Below are positions 1 through 7,262 of a DNA stretch of 64,000 nucleotides, piece by piece. Below the pieces are notes generated by a model that worked only from the letters and a program-made list of their open reading frames with translations, ran no database searches and was not told where the DNA came from. Origin of the DNA: JBBSAT01 sp046351235. Its GTDB lineage: Bacteria; Myxococcota_A; Polyangia; Polyangiales; Sandaracinaceae. Location: NCBI GenBank assembly GCA_046351235.1, contig JAXLYV010000013.1:1-64000 (forward strand), written 5' to 3'. Position 1 is the stretch's first letter. Every line of letters begins with the position of its first letter. Both the position numbers and the translations under genes were made by a program.

Positions 1-108
1 CGCCGCACATCACCCCGACCGGCATGCGCTCCATCGGCGACGAGACGGACGTTGACGCCCGAACGCGCGGCCCCGTAGGCCCTTTCCAGCCTTGGATGTC
101 CTATACGC
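1..108 (+). repeat. Right end (oriIS-like) of IS91/ISCR-like element, copy 0
   Basis: These 108 bases match the right ends of three other element copies that finish at 4494, 17973 and 25907. All end in GTCCTATACGC, after which the flanks differ completely, so this is a true element boundary. IS91/ISCR elements are known to have a conserved replication origin (oriIS) just 3' of the transposase, often containing CCTATAC; that link is from memory. The transposase of this copy would lie upstream of the window. By sequence it belongs with copy 2 (GAGACGG ... CCCCGTAGGCC) rather than copies 1 and 3. Confidence 0.8.
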
Positions 109-288
109 CCGATCGCACCATCTCGTGGGCTGGGCCGACATCGCCGGAGGCGCGTTCGGCGCGGCGGTGGTGGCCACCCCGCCGGGCTTCCGTCACCGAG
201 CGTGCCCACCAGAGTTGGCAGGTCTCCCTGGGTCGGTGCCGCACCGCGTCACTTCGTGACTCGACAGGCGAAGCTAGCAACCGGTGCG
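109..288. other. Flank of IS copy 0, no supported gene
   Basis: This stretch of 180 bases lies between the element end and the stop of the next gene. Short open frames cross it, but none has a recognisable domain. It may hold the remains of a gene cut by the element. Confidence 0.4.
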
Positions 289-1044
289 CTAGAACGTGAA
301 GGCGGCGTCGCCCCCATCGCCGCCGGAGCGCAGCGACAGCTCGACACCGCCGCCGAGATCCAGCGAGGTAATCTGCGTGCTTCCCTGGACGATCCCGACC
401 AGCAGACAGATGAGCCCGATCACCTGTCCGGTGGCCGTGATGACCTGCGGGATGGGACCGATCTGGTTGGTTGCGTATCCGCCCGACGGCGCGTTCGGTA
501 GGAACGCGTAGATCAGCCCGCCGACGACCGGCACGAAGCTCACGGGCCAATTCGTGGGGCAAGCCGTTTCCCCACCGCTGAAGGGATCGCTGTAGCAGAG
601 GCGCTGCCGGTCATCGATGCCCGCGACGATGATCGAGACCAACCAGTCGGCCGCGAGCGCACCGATCCCTCCGCCGACCAGCATCCAATCGAGATCGTAC
701 GTGAGGACGGGATTCGCGACTCCGTCGGGTCGACCACCCGGAAGCGCCGGCCACCCCGCGGGATCCGGCGCCCCGGACGCGATCGGAACGGGAACGACGA
801 CCACCGGCGGGACGGCCGGGACCGCAGCCGCAACCCGCGCGACGCAGCTCTCGCCTTCCTCGGCGAGGCCGGCAGGACACGCCGGAGCACCGACGCATGC
901 GCGGTCGTCCGCCGACCACGACTGCCCAGGCCAGCAACAGTGGCCATCGACGCGCACACGCCCGTCGACGCAGGTCTGCGCCTCGGCGCGGATCGTCAGA
1001 CCACAGACCAGCCCGAACGCTGCGACCAGTCGGAGGAGCTTCAT
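289..1044 (-). CDS. Exported protein with three hydrophobic segments, unknown function
   Basis: A 251-aa protein that starts MKLLRLVAAFGLVCGL and has a signal peptide probably ending at the RAEAQ region. A short Cys-rich part follows (CVDGRVRVDGHCCWPGQSW, then CPAGLAEEGESC) and then a Pro/Val-rich linker. The second half has three hydrophobic stretches (around WMLVGGGIGALAADWLVSI, VPVVGGLIYAF and VIGLICLLVGIV), which suggests a small membrane domain. The start was chosen because its ATG overlaps the stop of the upstream lipoprotein gene (ATGA at 1041-1044), so the two are translationally coupled. No known family was recognised. The Cys-rich head followed by membrane segments is common in secreted myxobacterial proteins. 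Confidence 0.7.
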   Translation of the reverse strand: MKLLRLVAAFGLVCGLTIRAEAQTCVDGRVRVDGHCCWPGQSWSADDRACVGAPACPAGLAEEGESCVARVAAAVPAVPPVVVVPVPIASGAPDPAGWPALPGGRPDGVANPVLTYDLDWMLVGGGIGALAADWLVSIIVAGIDDRQRLCYSDPFSGGETACPTNWPVSFVPVVGGLIYAFLPNAPSGGYATNQIGPIPQVITATGQVIGLICLLVGIVQGSTQITSLDLGGGVELSLRSGGDGGDAAFTF

Positions 1045-1445
1045 CGTTCGCCTCCCGCCCACGGGCCGATCGCCTCGCGCAGCGCGATGACCAGGTCGCG
1101 ATACTCGCGCCCGAGGTCAGCGGGCAAGTGATAGTGGTCGTCGTCGCGCCGCACCGCTCGGCCCGCTGGCGTGATCTGAACCCAGCCACCTCGATAGAAC
1201 TGCACGGTGAACGTGTAGACGTCTCGGCGCACGTGCGTCTGCGCCACGACCGAGAACGTCCCGCGCGGCGCGTCGACCGTCGTCACCTCATACCCGCGGC
1301 CCCGCACCAGGGTGAGCGCTTCGTCGAACCGCGACAGTTCGTCCGTCGCGTATGGCCCGAGCGCGAGCGGAGGGATGTCCATCATCGAGGTGCACGCGGA
1401 CAAGAACAATCCGAGCCCCAACCCGGCCAGTCGCACCGCTCGCAT
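1041..1445 (-). CDS. Small lipoprotein, unknown function
   Basis: A 134-aa protein with a lipoprotein signal peptide: MRAVRLAGLGLGLFLSAC, with lipobox LSAC. The mature part has alternating beta-type stretches (YEVTTVDAPRGTFSVVAQT, YTFTVQFYRGGWVQITPAG) and no known motif. It lies directly upstream of, and overlaps by four bases, the exported membrane protein at 289-1044, so the two probably form an operon and may act together in the envelope. Function is unknown. Confidence 0.72.
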   Translation of the reverse strand: MRAVRLAGLGLGLFLSACTSMMDIPPLALGPYATDELSRFDEALTLVRGRGYEVTTVDAPRGTFSVVAQTHVRRDVYTFTVQFYRGGWVQITPAGRAVRRDDDHYHLPADLGREYRDLVIALREAIGPWAGGER

Positions 1446-1523
1446 GGCGCGCTTTATACCATATGAAACCGCTCGCGCGTGTGATGTACGCCTGCGCCGC
1501 GCCTGTCGGTCTCGGCGGCGTCT

Positions 1524-2306
1524 TCAAGCGCTCAGGAGCGTGCGAAGTCGAACGCCCGGGTCCGGCGCCAACATCAGCTCCGTGCCGACGAGGATGCCGT
1601 CGGCGCGGCCCGACGCGATCCGCCGGACGTCGTCGGGAGTCCGGATGCCGGAGAGGAGGAGCGCCACACGATCGGGTGGGATCACGGCGAGCGCGTGCTC
1701 GGCCCCGGCGACGTCCAGCGTGAAGGTGCCGAGGTCGCGCGCGTTCACGCCGATCACCTTCGCGCCCGAAGCGAGCGCGGCGTCGAGCTCGTGCTCTCCC
1801 GCGGCCTCGACCAGCGGGACGAGACCGCGCCCCTCGGCGGCGTGGACCAGCGCCGCGAGCTCGTGGCGCTCGAGCGCGCGAACGAGGAGCAGCACGAGCG
1901 ACGCTCCGGTCGCGCGCGCCACGTCGAGCTGCACCGGCGCCAGCACGAACTCCTTGAAGAGCACCGGCACGGAGACCGCGCGGGCCGCGCGGCGGACGTC
2001 GAGCACGCAGCCGTCGAAGCCGCGATCCCCGATCACGCTGATCGCCGAGACGCCGGCCGCCTCGTACGCACGCGCGATCGCTTCCACGTCGCCGCGCTCG
2101 CGGGGGCGGATCGGGCCGGCGCTCGGGCTCGCGCGCTTGATCTCGGCGATGACACGGAGCGGCTCGCCCGCACCTCTTCGGAGCGCCTCGATCACCCCCG
2201 CACGCGGCTCGCTCCGCGACGCCAGCGCGGCGAACGTCGCCAGCCGGCGGTCACGCCGGCCGACCTCGACACGCTTGCGCGCGAGGATCGACGCGAGCGC
2301 GCTCAT
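1524..2306 (-). CDS. trpC: Indole-3-glycerol phosphate synthase
   Basis: TrpC closes the ring of CdRP to give indole-3-glycerol phosphate in tryptophan synthesis, in the cytoplasm. The 260-aa length is normal for a single-function TrpC. Visible family motifs are VIAEIKRASPS (catalytic Glu and Lys near residue 55), VLFKEF (catalytic Lys), PLVEAAG (Glu), GVNARDLGTF (Asn) and LLSGI. The ATG overlaps the trpD stop (ATGA at 2303-2306), so translation is coupled in a trpG-trpD-trpC operon. The gene looks intact, unlike its two upstream partners. No separate promoter is visible. Confidence 0.95.
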   Translation of the reverse strand: MSALASILARKRVEVGRRDRRLATFAALASRSEPRAGVIEALRRGAGEPLRVIAEIKRASPSAGPIRPRERGDVEAIARAYEAAGVSAISVIGDRGFDGCVLDVRRAARAVSVPVLFKEFVLAPVQLDVARATGASLVLLLVRALERHELAALVHAAEGRGLVPLVEAAGEHELDAALASGAKVIGVNARDLGTFTLDVAGAEHALAVIPPDRVALLLSGIRTPDDVRRIASGRADGILVGTELMLAPDPGVRLRTLLSA

Positions 2307-3268
2307 CGCGCGGCCCAGCGCGAGAGGAGCGCCGCTGCGCGGCCCGAGTCGATCGCCTCGGCGGCCCGATCACGCGCGGCGAGCCGGTCGCGCTCGATCC
2401 CCGCGACGACGAGCGCCGCGGCGGCGTTGAGGAGCACGGCCGTGCGCCGCGGGCCGGTCTCGCCGTCGAGGATGGCGCGCACGGTCTCCGCGTTCTCTGC
2501 CGCGTCGCCGCCCGCGAGCGCGTCGAGCGAGACGACCTCCAGCCCGAAGTCGCGCGGCTCGAGCTCCGTCTCGGTGACCGCGCCGCCCGAGTGGCGCCCG
2601 CGGGCGAGATCTCGTCGAGCCCGCCGTGGCCGTGCACCACCCACCTCGGCCATCGTCCGCACGCGGTTCGGATCGAACACGCCGACCAGCTGGTGCGTTG
2701 CACCGGCCGGGCTCGCGAGCGGGCCGAGCAGGTTGAAGAAGGTTCGCACGCCGAGCTCTTTCCGGACCGGCGCGGCGTGCCGTAGCGCGGCGTGGAACGC
2801 AGGCGCGAAGAAGAAGGCGATCCCCAGCTCTCGAAGGTCGCGGCTGACGCGCTCGGCCCCGGGATCGAGCGCGACACCGAGCGCCTCGAGCACGTCGGCG
2901 CTGCCCGCCCGTGACGAGACGGCGCGGTTGCCGTGCTTGCCCACGCGCGCGCCCGCTGCGGCGACGAGCAGCGCCGACACGGTGGAGACGTTGAACGTGT
3001 GGGCGCCGTCCCCGCCGGTACCGCAGGTGTCGAGGATCGGCCCCTCGACGCCGTGCGGCGCCGGCACCGCGCGCCTCCGCATCGCCCGCGCCGCCGCCGC
3101 CAGCTCGACCGGCGTCTCGCCACGCATGCGGAGCGCCATCGCGAGCCCTGCGATCTCGACCGGGCTGGCGTCGCCCGCGAGGATGGCGTCCATCGCGCCC
3201 TCCATCTCGGCGGCGTCGAGGGGCGCGCCGGAGGCGACGACCGAGAGCGCCTTGCCTGCCGCGCTCAC
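2303..3268 (-). CDS. trpD: Anthranilate phosphoribosyltransferase, with internal frame disturbance
   Basis: TrpD transfers phosphoribose from PRPP to anthranilate. The signature DTCGTGGDGAHTFNVST and GKHGNRAVSS motif are present. The start is GTG at 3268, overlapping the trpG stop (GTGA). Oddity: between about 2585 and 2646 the reading frame is shifted. The expected VVHGHGGLDEISPAGATR is encoded in another frame, about 15-20 residues seem to be missing, and the original frame returns at AVTETELEPRDFGLEV. The product would be 321 aa rather than the usual 335-345. This may be a damaged gene or a sequencing error. The catalytic N-terminal part is intact. Confidence 0.82.
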   Translation of the reverse strand: MSAAGKALSVVASGAPLDAAEMEGAMDAILAGDASPVEIAGLAMALRMRGETPVELAAAARAMRRRAVPAPHGVEGPILDTCGTGGDGAHTFNVSTVSALLVAAAGARVGKHGNRAVSSRAGSADVLEALGVALDPGAERVSRDLRELGIAFFFAPAFHAALRHAAPVRKELGVRTFFNLLGPLASPAGATHQLVGVFDPNRVRTMAEVGGARPRRARRDLARGRHSGGAVTETELEPRDFGLEVVSLDALAGGDAAENAETVRAILDGETGPRRTAVLLNAAAALVVAGIERDRLAARDRAAEAIDSGRAAALLSRWAAR

Positions 3269-3390
3269 GCCCTTCCCTTCGACGGAAGGCGCTGGAGGAA
3301 GCGCTCCAGCATCGCGTGGCCGTGCTCGGTGAGGAACGACTCGGGATGGAACTGCACGCCCTCGATGTCGAGCTCGCGGTGGCGCGCGCC
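3265..3390 (-). pseudogene. trpG: 3' fragment of anthranilate synthase glutaminase subunit
   Basis: Only the last 41 codons remain, including GVQFHPESFLTEHGH with the catalytic His and Glu of the class I glutamine amidotransferase triad. The nucleophile Cys and the rest of the domain (about 150 residues) are missing, because the reading frame meets the truncated IS copy 1 at 3390/3391. What follows beyond the element is an unrelated membrane protein gene, so the head of trpG is not simply displaced by the insertion. Its stop overlaps the trpD start, showing the original trpG-trpD-trpC order. Confidence 0.85.
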
Positions 3391-4324
3391 GCACACGCTC
3401 GCGCTCGACGGCGTCTACGTGCGCGACGGCAGCGCTCTGGTGTTCCACGCACTGCCCGCGCCGAGCGCGGCCGACGTGCTCGACGTGGCCGAGCGCACGC
3501 ATGCGCGGCTCGAGAAGGTGCTCGCCGAGCGCGGGCGATCGCTCGAGGCGCCCGAGGAGCCGGTGCTCGCGTCCTGCTACGCCGCCTCGGCCGCCGACGT
3601 CGAGCTCCTGGGCACGCGCGCCGGCCAGCGCACCACCAAGCTCGTGCGCCCCGTGCGAGTGGTGCAGGGCGCGAGCGCGCGCGCCCACGCGAACGTCGAC
3701 GGCGTCGACGTGCACGCCGAGGTCGCCTTCGACGGTCGTGACCGACCGCGCCTCGAGCGCCTCGTCCGCTACGTCACGCGCCCGCCGCTCGCGACCGAGC
3801 GCCTCGAAGAGCACGACGGCGGGCGCGTGCGCTACGCGTTCAAGAAGGCGTGGAAGGACGGCACCCACGCCGTCGTGCTCGAGCCGCTCGACTTCATCGC
3901 GCGCCTGGCCGCGATCGTGCCACCGCCGAGGTGGCACCTCGTCCGCTACCACGGCGTGCTCGCCGCCAACGCCGCCGAGCGCGCCGAGGTCGTGCCGGCG
4001 AAGGCGCCCGCGCCGCCGCCCCCCGGCGGCGAGCAGCTACCTCTACCTCTGCCTACCGGCGCAGCTGCCGAGCCGAAGCCGCGCACCGCCGAGCCCTCGC
4101 GTCATCCGTGGTCGTGGCTCCTCATGCGTGTCTTCGCCGCCGACGTCACGACCTGCGAGCGCCCTGGCTGCGGCGGCCGCATGCGCATCGTCGAGATCGC
4201 GACACGGCCGCGCGACGCCTCACGCGTGCTCTTCGACCTCGGCCTCGGCCCGCGTGGCCCGCCGCGAATCCGGCCCACGCGCCCCGCGCCCGTCGGCCAG
4301 CTCAGCCTCCACTTCACCGGCTGA
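3391..4324 (+). pseudogene. Truncated IS91-family transposase (C-terminal 310 residues)
   Basis: The frame enters at HTLALDGVYVRDGSALVFH, so the N-terminal zinc-binding domain and the HUH histidine pair are lost. Retained are LVRYVTRPPLA, DFIARLAAIVPPPRWHLVRYHGVL, typical of the Y2/IS91 transposase family, and a C-terminal zinc-knuckle-like CERPGCGGRMRIVEI. The protein ends in SLHFTG and a TGA at 4322. It is the only copy in the window whose 3' frame is uninterrupted, so it shows what the ancestral C-terminus looked like. It is certainly inactive as a transposase. Confidence 0.8.
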
Positions 4325-4386
4325 CGGCGCACGCCGACCGCCCGGACGGCGGAGCTCCGTCTCGCGCGTGCCGCGCCGCGCCCGAG

Positions 4387-4494
4387 CGCCGCACATCACC
4401 CCGACCGGCATGCGCTCCATCGGCGACGAGGCGGACGTTGACGCCCGACCACGCGGCCCGGCAGGCTTTTTCCAGGTTCGGATGTCCTATACGC
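4387..4494 (+). repeat. oriIS-like right end, copy 1
   Basis: This 108-base right end has the type B sequence (GAGGCGG ... CGGCAGGCTTTTTCCAGG), shared with copy 3. It ends GTCCTATACGC at 4494, 22 bases before the stop of the next minus-strand gene. Confidence 0.78.
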
Positions 4495-4516
4495 CGCGAC
4501 TCGCGGCGGTTCCGCG

Positions 4517-5248
4517 TCAGGCGCGGAAGAGGCTGCGCGGATCGCGGCCGTACGCGGCGGCGTTCGCTTCGGTGTGGCCGAACGTGGCCCACGGAACGAT
4601 GGGCGCCACCACCTTCAGCAGCCGTGCGCCGTCGTCCACCGTGACCGGGCCGATGGTGAACGCGTGCCGGCTGGCCGTGCACAGCATGAGCACCGAGGAC
4701 GTCCTGCCGTACTTGTCGTCGTAGCGGCGCACGTACGTGGTGGTCTTCAGGTAGACCCAGCACACGTCGCGCGGGCGGCGCGTCAACAGGTCGACGAAGG
4801 CGGGGAGCGCGCGGCGCGCGAACCACCACCACGCCCCGAAGAGCGCCGAGAACACGAGAACGATCACGCCGAGCGTGGCGGTCTGGAACGCCGTGCGGAG
4901 ACTGGCCGTGTTGTGGCGCGTGCACACGTCGAGTGTCGTCTCGCGCGCGTATCGCTCGCATTCGGCCACCGGGTCGTAGCCCGAGCTGGAGAGCGAGGGC
5001 GTCGCCATGCAGTAGGCGCGCGCGTCCGGGTAGCGCTGCGCGGCGTCGGCGCACCTCTGGTTCTGCGCGACGTACGCGGCGGCGGCGAATCCGGCGAGGC
5101 CGAAGAGGGCAGCGGCGATGACCGTGCCCACGATGGCGATCATGGCGCGCAGCGAGAACCGGTGCGGCCGCTCGTGCTCGACGAAGCGCGTGAGGAGCTC
5201 GCGGTCGGACCAAGCCGGAAGAATCTCGTCCATCGATGCGATCGCCAT
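4517..5248 (-). CDS. Membrane protein with two TM segments, unknown function
   Basis: A 243-aa protein with a hydrophobic segment near residues 34-58 (MIAIVGTVIAAALFGLAGFAAAAYVA) and another near 125-145 (TLGVIVLVFSALFGAWWWF). Between them lies an exported loop with four Cys (RCADAAQRY, YCMATPS, ECERYA, VCTRHN), probably two disulfides. A cytoplasmic tail carries VYLKTTTYVRRYDDKYGRTS and basic patches. Start alternatives are MAIASMDEILPAW at 5248 and MDEILPAW at 5233; neither has a strong ribosome site. The C-terminus appears whole despite lying 22 bases from the IS end. No family was recognised. Confidence 0.65.
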   Translation of the reverse strand: MAIASMDEILPAWSDRELLTRFVEHERPHRFSLRAMIAIVGTVIAAALFGLAGFAAAAYVAQNQRCADAAQRYPDARAYCMATPSLSSSGYDPVAECERYARETTLDVCTRHNTASLRTAFQTATLGVIVLVFSALFGAWWWFARRALPAFVDLLTRRPRDVCWVYLKTTTYVRRYDDKYGRTSSVLMLCTASRHAFTIGPVTVDDGARLLKVVAPIVPWATFGHTEANAAAYGRDPRSLFRA

Positions 5249-5332
5249 GGCCGTGAGGATGACGGGCTCCGCGCGGCTCGCGCGCGGCTGGCGCGATCTG
5301 CGGTCGGGTTGGCGCGAACGGCGGATGCTTCG

Positions 5333-5371
5333 CAGTCCCTCACCTCGCCTCTCCCGCACCCGGGAGAGGGA
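5333..5371 (-). repeat. Intergenic palindromic repeat, copy A
   Basis: Read on the minus strand this is TCCCTCTCCC, a short loop, GGGAGAGG, then CGAGGTGAGGG and CTGCGAAG. The perfect 9-bp stem covers 5348-5369. The same layout with a different loop occurs at 13706-13752 on the plus strand. Both copies sit at the 3' end of a gene and read in the same direction as that gene; here the repeat even encodes the last residues (SVPLPGAGEAR) of the GNAT protein. It may act as a terminator or RNA-stabilising hairpin, although no T-run follows. Confidence 0.75.
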
Positions 5372-5891
5372 CAGAGCTGCGAGGCGCGCGGTGGATCTGT
5401 CGGCTGCGCGCCGCTTCTCGGGTCGACAGGGTCATCTCGACCATCGTCGTGGCGAAGCCGAGCTTTCGGAAGAGCGCTTGGGCGCGCAGGTTCGTCGTGG
5501 CTGCGTGGAGGACGATGCGGGGGATGCCGCGGGCGCGCGCGGTCGACACGAGCTGGCGGACGAGCGACTCGGCGACGTGCTGGCGGCGGGCTCGTTGGGT
5601 GACGAGCAGCTCGCGCAGCGCGACGTGCTGCGTGAGCAGCAGGGCCGAAGCTCCGCGCTCTGCTCGTCCGTAGACGTAGCCGACGATCTCCTCGTCGCGC
5701 TCGGCGACGAGGACGATGGCGTCGTCGTCTTCGATCTCTCGCGCGAGCCAGCGGCGATAGCTCTCTTCGGCGCCGCTCGGGAGGAAGAACCGCTCCGGAT
5801 CGGTCGAGTGCTGGAAGCGCACGAGCTCGCCCGCCAAGCGACCGAGGGCCATGCGGTCACCATGCGTCGCGCGGCGAACGAGCGCGCTCAC
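5340..5891 (-). CDS. GNAT-family N-acetyltransferase
   Basis: A 183-aa acetyltransferase. The fold is recognisable from the acetyl-CoA region (HVALRELLVTQRARRQHVAESLVRQLV) and the later IVLHAATTNLRAQALFRKLGF, the typical GNAT motif B. The usual Gly-rich pyrophosphate loop is weak (RRQHVA). The start is GTG at 5891, overlapping the stop of the upstream esterase gene (GTGA), rather than the ATG at 5850, because it restores the usual N-terminal strand (VSALVRRATHGDRMALGRLAGELV). The C-terminal tail is encoded by palindromic repeat A. The substrate cannot be told. Confidence 0.82.
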   Translation of the reverse strand: MSALVRRATHGDRMALGRLAGELVRFQHSTDPERFFLPSGAEESYRRWLAREIEDDDAIVLVAERDEEIVGYVYGRAERGASALLLTQHVALRELLVTQRARRQHVAESLVRQLVSTARARGIPRIVLHAATTNLRAQALFRKLGFATTMVEMTLSTREAARSRQIHRAPRSSVPLPGAGEAR

Positions 5892-7039
5892 GGGATCGGG
5901 AGCCGGGTGGAGTGCCACGCGGGGTCGCTCGTCCACATCTGCGTGATCCAGGCGAGCGTCGCTTCCTCGGCCGCGTCGTCGTTCTGGACGACGTGGCAGC
6001 GGTGCGAGACCGGGTCGCACGCCGAGTCGTCGACGATGAACGTCGCGGCGTTCGCGTCGCTCGCGAGGCTCTCGGAGAACATGTCGATGGCCGCGGTGTA
6101 GTCGGCCGGCGTCGCGAAGTTGTAGCGATCGGAGATGGTCGTGTCGTACGCGTAGAGCAAGAACCCGAAGCGGCTCGAGGGCTGCATCGCTCGCGCGACG
6201 TCGTAGACGGCGCGGTACGTGTCGCAGTCGCCGGCGCAGCCGGCGGGCGGCGCGAAGCCCCACACCGCGAGCGAGCCGTTGCGCGTCGCGCGGGGCGCGA
6301 GGATCGGCGGGCCCGAGTCGTCGACCGCGTCGACGCGCACGCCGAAGCTCCGGGCGACGACGTCGTAGGACAGGATCGTCCCGAAGCCGCCCGCGCTCAC
6401 GCCGGTGAGATAGATGCGCGTGACGTTCGGGAACGTGGGGACGAGACGCGCGAGGAAGATGTCGAGATCCTGCGCGCCCCAGAAGTACGTGTGGTGCGTG
6501 GTGCCGTCGGTCGTGCGCAGGTCCGCTTCGGTGCGGCCGGCGTGCAGGTCGCCAGTGCAGTACGGGACGAACACCTGGCTCGCCTCGCGCAGCGGGTTCC
6601 GCTCGTCGTCGCGATCGAAGATCGCCGAGCCGGTCACGCCCGAGGCCGCCGCGAACTGCGCCTCGCCGAAGCCGTCGAGGAACACCGCCGCCGGCATCGC
6701 GCCCCAGCAACCTTCGCCTGTCGTGCACTCGCCGCCGCCCTGGAGATAGATCAGCAGCTCGGTCGCGCCTTCGTGCGGATTGACGGCGAGGCCGGTGGGC
6801 GTGCCGGACGCGCAGCGCGACGTGGGGAAATCCACCCACGTCCACGTGTCGGCGGCGGCGTCGATCGGATCACCCGAGGGCGGCGTGTCGGCGTCGCTCA
6901 TCGGGCCACCGTCGACCCGCATGCCGCCGTCGACCTGCAGCGCGTCGGGCGGCGCGGCGGCATCGGTGGCGTCGAGGGGCGGCGCGGTGGTGCACGCGGC
7001 GAGGCAGAGCGCGAAGAGAGCGATGCGCGAAGTCGACAT
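5888..7039 (-). CDS. Pectinacetylesterase-family lipoprotein
   Basis: A 383-aa secreted hydrolase with lipobox CLAAC near residue 15 and an Asp/Pro-rich linker. The catalytic part matches the pectinacetylesterase/Notum family: LLIYLQGGGEC (oxyanion region), a Cys-rich loop, HHTYFWGAQD, and the nucleophile elbow TGVSAGGFG. An Asp in VDAVDDSGPP and a His in SHRCHVVQND are candidates for the rest of the triad. In myxobacteria such proteins are surface esterases of uncertain substrate. The gene is coupled to the downstream GNAT through a GTGA overlap. Start: ATG at 7039, directly before a classic lipoprotein signal. Confidence 0.85.
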   Translation of the reverse strand: MSTSRIALFALCLAACTTAPPLDATDAAAPPDALQVDGGMRVDGGPMSDADTPPSGDPIDAAADTWTWVDFPTSRCASGTPTGLAVNPHEGATELLIYLQGGGECTTGEGCWGAMPAAVFLDGFGEAQFAAASGVTGSAIFDRDDERNPLREASQVFVPYCTGDLHAGRTEADLRTTDGTTHHTYFWGAQDLDIFLARLVPTFPNVTRIYLTGVSAGGFGTILSYDVVARSFGVRVDAVDDSGPPILAPRATRNGSLAVWGFAPPAGCAGDCDTYRAVYDVARAMQPSSRFGFLLYAYDTTISDRYNFATPADYTAAIDMFSESLASDANAATFIVDDSACDPVSHRCHVVQNDDAAEEATLAWITQMWTSDPAWHSTRLPIP

Positions 7040-7262
7040 GCGGAAGCGTAGTGCAACCCTCGGGCCGAGCGCGCGATGCGGCGCGCGGCGCCTCGCACGA
7101 GCGAGCCGGCGACGCCGAGTGTCGACGGTCGGCCACACCTTGCGGCGCGGAATCGACGCCTCTCGCACGAGAAGCCGGACGGCATCGCGTGTGCAGGCCT
7201 GCGCGCATGCTCTCGATCGATGGGCTTCGACAGCGCCCGGCGGATGTACTCTGGAGAGACCG

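Larger units (their letters stand above)
3391..4494 (+). mobile_element. IS91/ISCR-like element copy 1, 5'-truncated
   Basis: The element is identical or nearly so to the right-hand part of copies 2 and 3, from the codon after the HUH histidines to the common right end at 4494. Its left end abuts the trpG fragment at 3390/3391. It has no left terminus, so it cannot have the full transposase. It lacks the palindromic insert seen in copies 2 and 3 (empty site near 3612) and has the C6 tract at 4019-4024 that keeps the C-terminal zinc knuckle in frame. A fixed 3' end with a variable 5' end is expected for rolling-circle transposition. Confidence 0.85.

Noticed and set aside
1312..2430. Plus-strand open frame opposite trpC
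   Set aside because: Ser/Arg-rich translation without motifs, antisense to a clear trpC.
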